Assembly: GCA_946631895.1 (NCBI GenBank)
Contig: CAMPAN010000010.1
Location: forward strand, 1 to 35,244
DNA from: an uncultured Clostridia bacterium
GTDB lineage: Bacteria; Bacillota; Clostridia; Christensenellales; CAG-138
DNA length: 35,244 nucleotides
Reading direction: 5' to 3'
Part shown: in pieces, positions 25,654 through 34,904 of the stretch
Numbering within the stretch: the first letter of the stretch is position 1
Layout: the number at the start of each line of letters is the position of its first letter
Program-made: the position numbers and the translations under genes
Notes under the pieces: model-generated
Told to the model about the DNA's origin: nothing
Seen by the model: the letters and a program-made list of their open reading frames with translations, nothing else
Database searches by the model: none

Positions 25654-26943
25654 TCAGAGTATGTAATCGGTGATGCAGTCGTACCAGTGCACGCAGGTTT
25701 CGCCGTCGACGGTGATGCGCTCGTTTTCGGGCAGCAGTTCCGTCCAGGGGCGCTTGTAGCTTTCCTGCATCCAGTCATTCCGGTTGAAGCGGCGCCAGAG
25801 CACCGTTCTGCCGTTCCGGTCGAGATACTGCTCGGTCAGTACGCCTTCCTCATACGCGCCCGCGTCGATCACGCAGATCGTGTCGTAGGTCTTTCCGTTG
25901 ATCTGAACCTCGTACCGTCCGACGACGTCCAGCATAAACGGCTCTTTCGCGGTCGTGATCACGCTGCCGTGCTTTTGGATCAGTCCCTTCGGCGCGATAT
26001 GCGTTTCGTTGCCGCAGTTGTCCTTGCCGAAGCCCCAGTTATCCAGAAATCCGTCGCCGTCGAGGAAGGTGTAAAGCTTCTTCACGCCGTCCTCCTCGTG
26101 ACTTTCCGCCAGATAACGACAGTGCGTGTCCGTGAGCTGCGCGACGAACCGGCGCTTTGCGACGTCCGCGCCGTCGATTTTGTTGCAGTCCATCGGATCG
26201 TACTCGACCGCTTCGATCTCAACGCCTTCAATCCCGTGGACCTCCGCCCGACCGGTCACTTCCAGATCGCACTGCTCCGTGCGTTTGCGCTTCGGAAAAT
26301 CGTACATCGCCCAGCTGCACGTTTCGCCGGGCTTCGGCACGATGAACCATCCCATGAGTTCTTCCCAGCAGACCGCGAACGGTTCGCCTTCGGCTTCTTT
26401 GATCTGATAATCCGGCAGATACTCCGGCATAAACTTTCGATTGTTCTTCATCACAATTTCTCCTTTCGGTTTTTCGGGGTACAGCGCTCTGAACTGCTGT
26501 TTTGCGTGGAACAGACGGCTTTTAACGGTCCCGACAGGGATACCGAGCCGGCTTGCGATCTCCGCCTGCCTTAAATCCTTAAAATAGCTGAGATACAGGA
26601 TCTGCTTGTCGGTACCGCCGAGGCGATCGAGCGTTTCCTGCACGACCGTCCGTGTCGTAACGCCGCGGATACCGGTCGTCAGCGCAGTTTCGTCAAGCGA
26701 TTCCAGCGGGATCTCCATGCGCTTTGCCTTTGCCCGGAAATAGTCGTTGCACTTGTTCCGGGCGATGCCGAGGATCCACGGCTTGAACGACGCTTCGCTG
26801 CTGACCGTGTTCCGGTTCCGGTACGCCGCCGTCAGCACCTCCTGGAGGAGATCCTCCGCGTCCGGAAGATTTCCGATGCGGAATTTCACAAAGCGCTCCA
26901 GCGGCGGCAGATGCGCCGTGAGGAGCGTTTCAAAGTCGGTCAT
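25654..26943 (-). CDS. ECF-type sigma-70 factor with ~265 aa C-terminal extension of unknown function
   Basis: Sigma2 (DAEDLLQEVLTAAYRNRNTVSSEASFKPWILGIARNKCNDYFR) and sigma4 (LYLSYFKDLRQAEIASRLGIPVGTVKSRLFHAKQQF) followed in frame by MKNNRKFMPEYLPDYQIKEAEG...; start MTDFETLL with SD GAGGTGAG. Confidence 0.88.
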   Translation of the reverse strand: MTDFETLLTAHLPPLERFVKFRIGNLPDAEDLLQEVLTAAYRNRNTVSSEASFKPWILGIARNKCNDYFRAKAKRMEIPLESLDETALTTGIRGVTTRTVVQETLDRLGGTDKQILYLSYFKDLRQAEIASRLGIPVGTVKSRLFHAKQQFRALYPEKPKGEIVMKNNRKFMPEYLPDYQIKEAEGEPFAVCWEELMGWFIVPKPGETCSWAMYDFPKRKRTEQCDLEVTGRAEVHGIEGVEIEAVEYDPMDCNKIDGADVAKRRFVAQLTDTHCRYLAESHEEDGVKKLYTFLDGDGFLDNWGFGKDNCGNETHIAPKGLIQKHGSVITTAKEPFMLDVVGRYEVQINGKTYDTICVIDAGAYEEGVLTEQYLDRNGRTVLWRRFNRNDWMQESYKRPWTELLPENERITVDGETCVHWYDCITDYIL

Positions 26944-27041
26944 GTTCTCACCTCTTTTCCTTTGCTTTGAGGACGTCTTCACCTATATGGTCGCAAAAGA
27001 AAGCCGAAAGGTTCACAAAAGAAAAAAAATATAAGAATATA

Positions 27042-27824
27042 TTATCGGGTCTGTTCGAGCGCCTGCGCAAGCACGTCTGTGTACCGCTGCACCGTGGGTC
27101 CGAGCGATCTGAGCCACGCTTTGGTGTCCGGGTCGTCTCGATAGCGCAGCGGATCGCGCCGGATCGCAAGCGTGCGTTTCAGCGGTTCGTCGTCCGGGAA
27201 GATCCGCTCGGAAAGCGCCCACTCCCCTGCCCGGGTTTTGGAAATGACCGTACCGAAGCGCAGCGTATAGACACATCTTGCAATGTCCAGCAGCCATCCG
27301 CAGGAATACAGGCTGTCGTCCGTTTCGACGGCGCACCGGCGGATCCCGTCGAGATGAAGCCGGATCGCGGCGATCAGCTCCTCGCGCGCGGGCGCTGTAA
27401 ACAGGCTGCGGTCGCCGCTGCCGCAGACGCAGACGCCGTCGTGCAGTAGCTCGTACCGCGCGAATGGGTCGAGACAAAACCGGTCTGTGACGCGCTGACC
27501 GGACGTGCCCCAGTAAACAAGCCGCGAAAACACGTCGTTTTTGTATTCCCGGCGATTCACGATCACGCCCTCGAACGCGCGGAAATACGGATTTTCCGGA
27601 TGCTGCGCGCAAAGCGTCTGCCGAAGCGTCAGAAGCGCTTCCGCCTGCTCCTCCGTGATCGGATCTTCCGAAAACGCGATACAGTCGATATCGCTCCAGC
27701 CTAAATGAAAATCATCGAGCACAACGCTGCCGTACAGCCAGAAGCCGTACAGCGGGCGTGCAAGCACGGCGGAGATCTGCTCCGCCATCGTTTCCGCGGA
27801 TTGTCGCAATGCTGTCTGTTTCAT
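27042..27824 (-). CDS. Nucleotidyltransferase, aminoglycoside adenylyltransferase (ANT/AadA)-like
   Basis: MKQTALRQ start; GSVVLDDFHLGWSDIDCIAF (GS...DxD), C-terminal helical domain with FCLDPFARYELLHDGVCVCG. Confidence 0.75.
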   Translation of the reverse strand: MKQTALRQSAETMAEQISAVLARPLYGFWLYGSVVLDDFHLGWSDIDCIAFSEDPITEEQAEALLTLRQTLCAQHPENPYFRAFEGVIVNRREYKNDVFSRLVYWGTSGQRVTDRFCLDPFARYELLHDGVCVCGSGDRSLFTAPAREELIAAIRLHLDGIRRCAVETDDSLYSCGWLLDIARCVYTLRFGTVISKTRAGEWALSERIFPDDEPLKRTLAIRRDPLRYRDDPDTKAWLRSLGPTVQRYTDVLAQALEQTR

Positions 27825-27829
27825 AGGGA

Positions 27830-28657
27830 TCAGAGCGCGTCCTTGGGACAGTTTTTGACGCATTCCATGCAGAGGATGCACTCCGTCCCGTTCTCGCGCT
27901 TTCTGGAATTGTCGGTCACTTCGACGTTCATCGGGCAGACGCGTTTGCATTTGCCGCAGGAGACGCACTTCTCCTTGTCGCACCTGACGCGGAACAGCGA
28001 AAAATAGCTCATCGGCTTCAGAAAAACCGTGATCGGGCAGATATATTTGCAGAACGCGCGGTTGTCCCTGAACGCGAACGCGAGCGCGATGCCGACGCCG
28101 TAATAGACGAGATTACCGATGAGAAACGCCCAGAACATGATGCGCTCGATATTCCCGACCTTCGCAAGGAACAGCGCGGCGACGAAGATCAGCGAAGCCG
28201 CAAACGTGATATACCGGATCCATCCGAGCTTCTTCCGCGGCTGTTGCGGGACCTTGTACGGCAGAAAATCAAGCACCATCGCGGTCCAGCAGGCGTAGCC
28301 GCACCAGCCGCGTCCGAAGATCAGCGGTCCGAAAATCTTCGCGACGGCGTAATGGATGGTCGCCGCCTCAAACACGCCGGTGAACAGATAGTACCAGAAG
28401 CCTTCGATCTGCATGTTCTCGCCCTTGATGAAGCCGAGATAGACCAGCATATAGAGCCCGACGAGCAGTTGCACAACGCGCCGCGCGTGCTTGTATTTCC
28501 GGATATAGAGGAAGATGCCGAGCGCGATCGAGATGCCGATATAGCTGAAATTGAACAGATAGAACAGGTTGTGTTTGGTCAGCCAAAGCGTGATCGCCAC
28601 GGCTTCGAAGATCACAAAGATCAGGATGGGATGCAGATATTTCTTTACGGTATTCAT
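27830..28657 (-). CDS. 4Fe-4S membrane protein (NapH/CcoG-like)
   Basis: Multi-TM region, GRGWCGYACWT, and two clusters CVSCGKCKRVCPMNVEV / CILCMECVKNCPKDAL. Confidence 0.85.
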   Translation of the reverse strand: MNTVKKYLHPILIFVIFEAVAITLWLTKHNLFYLFNFSYIGISIALGIFLYIRKYKHARRVVQLLVGLYMLVYLGFIKGENMQIEGFWYYLFTGVFEAATIHYAVAKIFGPLIFGRGWCGYACWTAMVLDFLPYKVPQQPRKKLGWIRYITFAASLIFVAALFLAKVGNIERIMFWAFLIGNLVYYGVGIALAFAFRDNRAFCKYICPITVFLKPMSYFSLFRVRCDKEKCVSCGKCKRVCPMNVEVTDNSRKRENGTECILCMECVKNCPKDAL

Positions 28658-28763
28658 AACGACGCCCCTCGGAAAACGATTGCTATTATCATACCATGAA
28701 ACGCGTCGGAACGCAATGGGGGCGCGGGTTGCGGATATCAAAGGACAGCATGGCAAACATGAA

Positions 28764-29111
28764 TTATCGGCGTATCATAATGCCTTTCATATACTGCGTT
28801 TCATTATGTGTCCGATATACTTCCGTTTTCTCTTCTTCCGTGCAGCCAATCAGTATTTTGATTTCCGAATCCCGCTTCATTAAATCAACAATACACATGA
28901 CGGCGTCGATCTTCCTGTCACCGCTTCCGACCCATACATCAATTCCTGCGCCATCCATAGAAGCGGTGTTTTTCAGATATCCGTAATCGACCTTATAAAT
29001 GAAATCCGGAAATCTCGGATGCGCGGATCCTTTGGGTCTGTCGATCACGATTTCCGAATTGCTTACCAATTCATCCAACGTATTCCAAAAAGCGACATTA
29101 TACTCATTCAT
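28764..29111 (-). CDS. Small inorganic pyrophosphatase-like protein
   Basis: MNEYNVAFWNTLDELVSNSEIVIDRPKGSAHPRFPDFIYKVDYGYLKNTASMDGAGIDVWVG; PPase-like order of motifs, only 115 aa. Confidence 0.6.
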   Translation of the reverse strand: MNEYNVAFWNTLDELVSNSEIVIDRPKGSAHPRFPDFIYKVDYGYLKNTASMDGAGIDVWVGSGDRKIDAVMCIVDLMKRDSEIKILIGCTEEEKTEVYRTHNETQYMKGIMIRR

Positions 29112-29207
29112 TTTTGCGTCCTCAGATTTGGTTGAAAACCCTTGTTGTGAACAACTATCCACGAAACCATTCTTCTCAAAATCGATGTAAACTGTGATTG
29201 AATGATC

Positions 29208-29567
29208 TCATTCTTCGTCCATATTCTTTTTCACCGTCTTGCAGGAAGCTGCCAGCATGACTCGTATCGAGGCGCATTGCTCGTTCAGAGCTTGATACAA
29301 GGGTTCTTCGATATAGTTTGTGCGGTGCAGCAATTCCAGCCAATAGCCGGTCTCGCTCGCTTCTTTCAATGCAATCTCCAGTTTGGAAATGAAATCCTTT
29401 TTGCCCTGCGCGTACTTGGCTTCATAAATATTGGCGCCGATGGATGTCCCGGAACGTCCTATTTGATTTGCGATGACGGACTCATGTTTTGCTTTCAGGT
29501 CTTTAACAAGAGCGATGATCCTAACGGAGAAGTCCATGGATAGATCCCGCAGTTTTGATTCGGACAT
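29208..29567 (-). CDS. Four-helix bundle protein (S23 / IVS-encoded / Avd-like family)
   Basis: 119 aa; SVRIIALVKDLKAKHESVIANQIGRSGTSIGANIYEAKYAQGKKDFISKLEIALKEASETGYWLELL; SD GAGGTGAT. Confidence 0.9.
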   Translation of the reverse strand: MSESKLRDLSMDFSVRIIALVKDLKAKHESVIANQIGRSGTSIGANIYEAKYAQGKKDFISKLEIALKEASETGYWLELLHRTNYIEEPLYQALNEQCASIRVMLAASCKTVKKNMDEE

Positions 29568-29595
29568 ATGATCACCTCATTGTTTCTATGTTTCG

Positions 29596-29624
29596 ATAAT
29601 ACCATTTTGAAAAGCGATTGTAAA
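29596..29624 (-). promoter_or_regulatory. Promoter of four-helix bundle gene
   Basis: Minus strand TTTACA-17-TATTAT; the -35 directly abuts the terminal CATCAC of the repeat array. Confidence 0.6.
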
Positions 29625-29800
29625 GTGATGCATGCGCCGAAGGCGCAAGTGATGTTTTTGCCGCAAGCGGCAAAAGTGATGCTGCTCCATGCTGTCGCCG
29701 TGATGTGATGTGTTCCGCTCACGTGCCGAAGGCACACATCACGTCCGCAGGACACATCACGCCGAAGGCACATCTCGTTCCGCGCCGGCGGAACACATCG
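29625..29800. repeat. Array of short distinct palindromes separated by GTGATG / CATCAC
   Basis: GTGATG at 29625, 29649, 29676, 29700, 29705; CATCAC at 29737, 29755, degenerate at 29771 and 29796. Hairpins 29633-29647, 29656-29675, 29723-29735, 29743-29753, 29761-29769, 29777-29794. Confidence 0.85.
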
Positions 29801-29802
29801 TT

Positions 29803-29844
29803 GAAAAAAGCGTTTTTTGCCGATCGGCAAAAAACGCTTTTTTC
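29803..29844. terminator. Perfect 42-nt palindrome; terminator of the tRNA array
   Basis: GAAAAAAGCGTTTTTTGCCGA|TCGGCAAAAAACGCTTTTTTC, immediately 3' of tRNA-Gly. Confidence 0.8.
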
Positions 29845-29845
29845 T

Positions 29846-29919
29846 TGGAGCAGGTAACGGGACTCGAACCCGTGATCTCAGCTTGGAAGGCTAATGTGTT
29901 ACCGCTACACTATACCTGC
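29846..29919 (-). tRNA. tRNA-Gly(TCC)
   Basis: GCAGGTATAGTGTAGCGGTAACAC...CTTCCAA...GGGTTCGAGTCCCGTTACCTGCTCCA. Confidence 0.94.
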
Positions 29920-29922
29920 TTG

Positions 29923-30006
29923 TGGTGCGGACGAAGAGACTTGAACTCATACGCCTATGGCACCGGAACCTAAATCCGGCGCGTCTGCCAATTCCGCCAC
30001 GTCCGC
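29923..30006 (-). tRNA. tRNA-Leu(TAG)
   Basis: GCGGACGTGGCGGAATTGGCAGACGCGCCGGA-TTTAGGT-TCCGG...GTCCGCACCA with long variable arm. Confidence 0.94.
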
Positions 30007-30015
30007 AGAATTGTC

Positions 30016-30091
30016 TGGTGACCCGTCGGGGATTCGAACCCCGGACACCTTGATTAAAAGTCAAGTGCTCTACCGACTGAGCTAACGGGTC
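30016..30091 (-). tRNA. tRNA-Lys(TTT)
   Basis: GACCCGTTAGCTCAGTCGGTAGAGCACTTGACTTTTAATCAAGGTGTCCGGGGTTCGAATCCCCGACGGGTCACCA. Confidence 0.96.
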
Positions 30092-30092
30092 A

Positions 30093-30167
30093 TGGCTGGG
30101 GTGGCGCGATTTGAACGCACGAATGACGGAGTCAAAGTCCGTTGCCTTACCGCTTGGCTACACCCCA
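30093..30167 (-). tRNA. tRNA-Gln(TTG)
   Basis: TGGGGTGTAGCCAAGCGGTAAGGCAACGGACTTTGACTCCGT...GCCACCCCAGCCA. Confidence 0.95.
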
Positions 30168-30210
30168 AAGTTGCTTTTGAGCCGGGTCTTTCGGCCCGGC
30201 TCACGAGCAA

Positions 30211-30288
30211 TGGGGTGGATAGTGGGACTCGAACCCACGACCTCCAGAGCCACAATCTGGCATTCTAGCCAACTGAACTATATCCACC
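30211..30288 (-). tRNA. tRNA-His(GTG)
   Basis: G(-1)GTGGATATAGTTCAGTTGG...CCAGATTGTGGCTCTGG...CTATCCACCCCA. Confidence 0.95.
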
Positions 30289-30346
30289 ACGTACGCTCAT
30301 CGCAAGGATTCGCACCCCCGAGGCGTTTCCCCCGGGGATGCGCCGT

Positions 30347-30423
30347 TGGCGCGCCTGCAGGGATTCGAACCCGGGACCTACGGCTTAGAAGGCCGTTGCT
30401 CTATCCTGCTGAGCTACAGACGC
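30347..30423 (-). tRNA. tRNA-Arg(TCT)
   Basis: GCGTCTGTAGCTCAGCAGGATAGAGCAACGGCCTTCTAAGCCGT...CAGGCGCGCCA. Confidence 0.94.
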
Positions 30424-30442
30424 ATCGCAGTTCCGAATTCAT

Positions 30443-30471
30443 ATTTTAACAGAAGAATCCGGTTCTGTCAA
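30443..30471 (-). promoter_or_regulatory. Promoter of six-tRNA array
   Basis: Minus strand TTGACA-17-TAAAAT. Confidence 0.75.
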
Positions 30472-30482
30472 TGTTTTTTTGA

Positions 30483-30983
30483 TTATTTTCCGCAGCACTT
30501 TTTGTACTTCTTGCCGCTGCCGCAGGGACACGGATCGTTTCTTCCGACCGTGGGCGGTGCGACGAAGACCTTCTCCGCGCGGTACTGCTTGGTAAGCTCT
30601 CTGCGCTGTTCCTCGGTGCGGACGCCCTCCCATTCCGGCAGGTTAAAGAGCCAGTCCGCCTTCGCGTTGTGCATGTTGATGAACAGCCGGTCGAAGTCGA
30701 AATCCAGCGTGATCTCGCTGTCCTCGGTGAGTGCCATGAGGTCCTTTTCGCCGTCCGAAAAGCTCGTGTTCGCGCCGTCCAGAAATCCCGTAAAGGTGAC
30801 CGGATCCATGTCGAACTGCGCCGCGACTTCCGAGAGCTTGCCTGCGAAAACCGTTTCGTGGTTTGCAAGGATCTTTTTGTAGTTCTGCTTCTCCGCCTCA
30901 AAGTAGGTGTTCCAGAACGCGTTGTATTCTTCCTGCGTCCGCTGCGACTGTGCAACGTTTTGCCATGTTTCGTATAAACTCAT
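30483..30983 (-). CDS. SEC-C motif (zinc-binding) protein
   Basis: C-terminal [27 protein letters not shown] start better spaced from SD AAAGGGG than the upstream ATG at 30989. Confidence 0.87.
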   Translation of the reverse strand: MSLYETWQNVAQSQRTQEEYNAFWNTYFEAEKQNYKKILANHETVFAGKLSEVAAQFDMDPVTFTGFLDGANTSFSDGEKDLMALTEDSEITLDFDFDRLFINMHNAKADWLFNLPEWEGVRTEEQRRELTKQYRAEKVFVAPPTVGRNDPCPCGSGKKYKKCCGK

Positions 30984-30985
30984 AA

Positions 30986-31510
30986 TCATTCCCCTTTCAG
31001 AAACGTTTCCGATTGTAACAGATAAGTATCATTTAAGCAAGCGTTTTTTTCGATCGTTTCGAGAATATTGCGGTTCCATAGCAGCAGCGCGTCCTCCCCC
31101 GTGTCCGTATAGTAGCGCTTGCGCCGTCCCTGTTGAAGGAAACCCATCTCGTCGTACATGCGCTGCGCGACCGTGTTGTGCTCGCGGACCTCCAGCGTCA
31201 TCATCTCCGCGCCGAACGACGCCGCCGCGCGCATCGCCGCGTGCAGAAGCTGCTTGCCGTATCCGTGACCGCGGAACGCCGGATGGATCGCAATGTTCGT
31301 GATGTGCGCTTCCTCGAACATCACCCACATGCCGCAGTAGCCGATGAGCTCGCCGTCCTTTTCGAGAACGGTATAGTGCGCGACGCGGTTCTTGAGCTCG
31401 CCCATCAGCGAGCGGAACGACCAGGGCGTGCGGAACGACAGCACTTCGATCTCATAGACCGCCTTGACGTCGGCTTTTGTCATTGCCCGTGCCGTGATCA
31501 TGCTTTCCAC
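30986..31510 (-). CDS. rimI: Ribosomal protein S18-alanine N-acetyltransferase RimI
   Basis: GNAT motifs [43 protein letters not shown]; adjacent to tsaB. Confidence 0.92.
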   Translation of the reverse strand: MESMITARAMTKADVKAVYEIEVLSFRTPWSFRSLMGELKNRVAHYTVLEKDGELIGYCGMWVMFEEAHITNIAIHPAFRGHGYGKQLLHAAMRAAASFGAEMMTLEVREHNTVAQRMYDEMGFLQQGRRKRYYTDTGEDALLLWNRNILETIEKNACLNDTYLLQSETFLKGE

Positions 31511-32085
31511 ATCCGTTCCGCCTGCGAGAGCTTCAGATAGAGCGGGGCGATCTCCTTCTCCCCCGTCCGCGTTGCCGCGATCCGCGCGACGTTCGCCGCG
31601 GAAGGCAGCTTCGGGTCCTCCGTCGCCGTGCCGGTCATGCGGCAGGATGCGGGAAGATCCGCCGTGAATTCGGCGATCACGCAGGCGCAGGGCGGCTTTG
31701 CTGCTGCGCCGTTTTCAAAGACTGCGCCGTAGCCGTTGCCGTTGCGCGCGTCGATCAGCGCGCAGACCGTTTCGTTCCGGTACGGGTACGCAAGCGTTTC
31801 CAATGCGTCGACCGCGACGACCGGCTTTTTGTGCGCGGCGCCCAGAGCGTTCGCCATGCAGACGCCGATGCGCACGCCGGTGAACGAGCCCGGTCCGACG
31901 TCCGCGGCAAACGCGTCCATATCGGCGGTGCGCAATCCGTGCGCGGACAGCAGTGCTTCGGCAGCAGGAAGAACCGATTCGGCATGCCGCCGGTCGGTGT
32001 CGATCACGGTTTCATACACATCGCCGTCGAGATACAGCGCAACGGACGCGACCGCATCGGTCGTTTCAAACGCAAGAATCTTCAC
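31498..32085 (-). CDS. tsaB: tRNA threonylcarbamoyladenosine biosynthesis protein TsaB
   Basis: KILAFETTDAVASVALYLDG, DVGPGSFTGVRIGVCMANAL; GTG start at 32085 with SD GAGGAGG. Confidence 0.92.
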   Translation of the reverse strand: MKILAFETTDAVASVALYLDGDVYETVIDTDRRHAESVLPAAEALLSAHGLRTADMDAFAADVGPGSFTGVRIGVCMANALGAAHKKPVVAVDALETLAYPYRNETVCALIDARNGNGYGAVFENGAAAKPPCACVIAEFTADLPASCRMTGTATEDPKLPSAANVARIAATRTGEKEIAPLYLKLSQAERMWKA

Positions 32086-32517
32086 GAAAAACCTCCTCAT
32101 ACCGTTTGCCGTGCGGCTCGATCGCAACGGTGCGCGCGTTGATGCCGGAGCCCTCGATCAGAACGTCGAGTCGTTCCGCGGGCAGCGCTTCGGGCACAAG
32201 ATTCGCCCACTCCATCAGGATCATCGCGTCCTCGGCAAGATAGTCCTGAAATCCGATCGCATAGAGCTCGTCCGCGTCCGAAAGGCGGTACGCGTCGAAA
32301 TGAAAGAGCTTCGGTTCGGTCGGGTACTCGCAGACGATCGTGAACGTTGGGCTGGACACATGTTCGATCCCGAACGCCCGCGCCACGCCGCGTGCGAACA
32401 CGGTCTTGCCCGCGCCGAGATCGCCGTACAGCGCAATGAATCCGTGCTTGCCGCAGCGCAAAGCGACGTTCTCGCCAAGCGCAAGCATTTCGGCTTCGGT
32501 TTCAATCGTGCGGCGCA

Positions 32518-32518
<1 letters not shown>
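32066..32518 (-). CDS. tsaE: tRNA threonylcarbamoyladenosine biosynthesis ATPase TsaE
   Basis: ALYGDLGAGKTVFARGVARAFG, SSPTFTIVCEY, HFDAYRL, LMEWANL; ATGA overlap with tgt stop. Confidence 0.94.
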
Positions 32519-33642
<1,124 letters not shown>

Positions 33643-34668
33643 TTATTCAATAAACATGGCGTCGCCGAAGGAAAAGAAGCGGTAGCGCTGCTCCACGGCG
33701 TGGCGGTAGACTTCCAGCATCTCTTCGCGCGAACAGAGCGCCGACACCAGCATCAGAAGCGTCGATTCGGGCAGGTGGAAGTTCGTGATCAGCGCGTCGA
33801 CCGCCTTGAACCGATAGCCCGGCGTGATGAAGATGCTCGTTTCGCCGATGCCCGGATGCACGACGCCCGCGTCGTCGGTGACGCTTTCGAGCGTGCGCGT
33901 CGTCGTTGTGCCGACGCAGACGATCCTGCCGCCCGCTTTTCGCACGCGGTTGATCGTGTCCGCCGCTTCCTGCGTGACCTCGTAATGCTCGCTGTGCATG
34001 TGATGCTCCTCGACATTTTCAACCGAGACCGGACGGAACGTACCGAGCCCCACGTGCAGCAGAACGTCCACGATCGGGATGCCCTTTGCGCGGATCCGAT
34101 CCAACAGCTCGTCGGTAAAGTGCAGTCCCGCGGTCGGCGCGGCGGCGGAGCCGAGCGTTTTACTGTAGACCGTCTGATAGCGTTCGCGGTCCTCGAGCCG
34201 TTCGGTGATGTACGGCGGAAGCGGCATCTGCCCCGCGCGGTCGAGCACCTCCTCAAAGATGCCGTCATAGAGGAGCCGCACGCGCTTGCCGCCCTCGAGC
34301 GGAAGATCGCCGATCACCTCGACGGAAAGCTCGTCGTTCACACGGTAGACAAGTCCCTGCTTTGCGCGCTTGGCGGGCTTACAGAGGCATTCCCAGTCGT
34401 CGCCCTCGATGCGGCGCAGCAGCAGAAATTCCATCGAACCGCCGGTCTCCTCCCGCACGCCGATGATGCGGGCGGGGATCACGCGCGTGTTGTTGCGTAC
34501 GAGCACGTCGGTCGGACGGAGCTTATCGAGGATATCGGTAAACACGCCGTCCTCGATTTCGCGCGTGTCGCGATGATACGTCAAAAGCCGCGACGCGCTG
34601 CGCACCGCGGTCGGAGTCTGTGCAATCAGCTCCTTCGGGAGATCATAGTAAAAATCGCTGGTTTTCAA
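33643..34668 (-). CDS. queA: S-adenosylmethionine:tRNA ribosyltransferase-isomerase
   Basis: [57 protein letters not shown]; likely TTG start at 34668 with SD GGAGAGG. Confidence 0.95.
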   Translation of the reverse strand: MKTSDFYYDLPKELIAQTPTAVRSASRLLTYHRDTREIEDGVFTDILDKLRPTDVLVRNNTRVIPARIIGVREETGGSMEFLLLRRIEGDDWECLCKPAKRAKQGLVYRVNDELSVEVIGDLPLEGGKRVRLLYDGIFEEVLDRAGQMPLPPYITERLEDRERYQTVYSKTLGSAAAPTAGLHFTDELLDRIRAKGIPIVDVLLHVGLGTFRPVSVENVEEHHMHSEHYEVTQEAADTINRVRKAGGRIVCVGTTTTRTLESVTDDAGVVHPGIGETSIFITPGYRFKAVDALITNFHLPESTLLMLVSALCSREEMLEVYRHAVEQRYRFFSFGDAMFIE

Positions 34669-34757
34669 TCGGACGCCTCTCCATACATTTTCGATGATAT
34701 TATACATAGCAAACCGCAGGAAATCAAGTGCAACGGCGGAAACAAAAGAAAAAGGCA

Positions 34758-34786
34758 TTGACATTCGGGTTTTGATTTGTTATAAT
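34758..34786 (+). promoter_or_regulatory. Perfect consensus sigma-A promoter for tRNA-Ser genes
   Basis: TTGACA-17-TATAAT. Confidence 0.9.
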
Positions 34787-34799
34787 GCGCAATGCGCGA

Positions 34800-34887
34800 G
34801 GAGATGTGTCCGAGTGGCTTAAGGAGGCGGTCTTGAAAACCGTTGACGTGAAAGCGTCCGTGGGTTCAAATCCTACCATCTCCGCCA
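34800..34887 (+). tRNA. tRNA-Ser(TGA)
   Basis: GGAGATGTGTCCGAGTGG...GGTCTTGAAAACC...TACCATCTCCGCCA, long variable arm. Confidence 0.95.
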
Positions 34888-34904
34888 TTTTCTCGATATA
34901 GCAC

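Noticed and set aside
29625-29800. CRISPR array
   Set aside because: The repeated motif is only 6 nt, spacers are themselves palindromes of uneven length, and no cas genes are present.
29208-29800. Diversity-generating retroelement or 23S rRNA intervening sequence
   Set aside because: The four-helix-bundle protein is Avd/S23-like, but there is no reverse transcriptase, no TR/VR pair and no rRNA in the window.
29710-29973. 87 aa ORF over the repeat array and tRNA-Gly/Leu
   Set aside because: Covers the palindromes and antisense tRNA; LEQVTGLEPVISAWKANVLPLHYTCL is a tRNA-derived artefact.
30111-30449. Plus-strand ORF with GLEPTTSRATIWHSSQLNYIH and GIRTRDLRLRRPLLYPAELQTH
   Set aside because: Classic spurious peptides translated antisense through tRNA genes.
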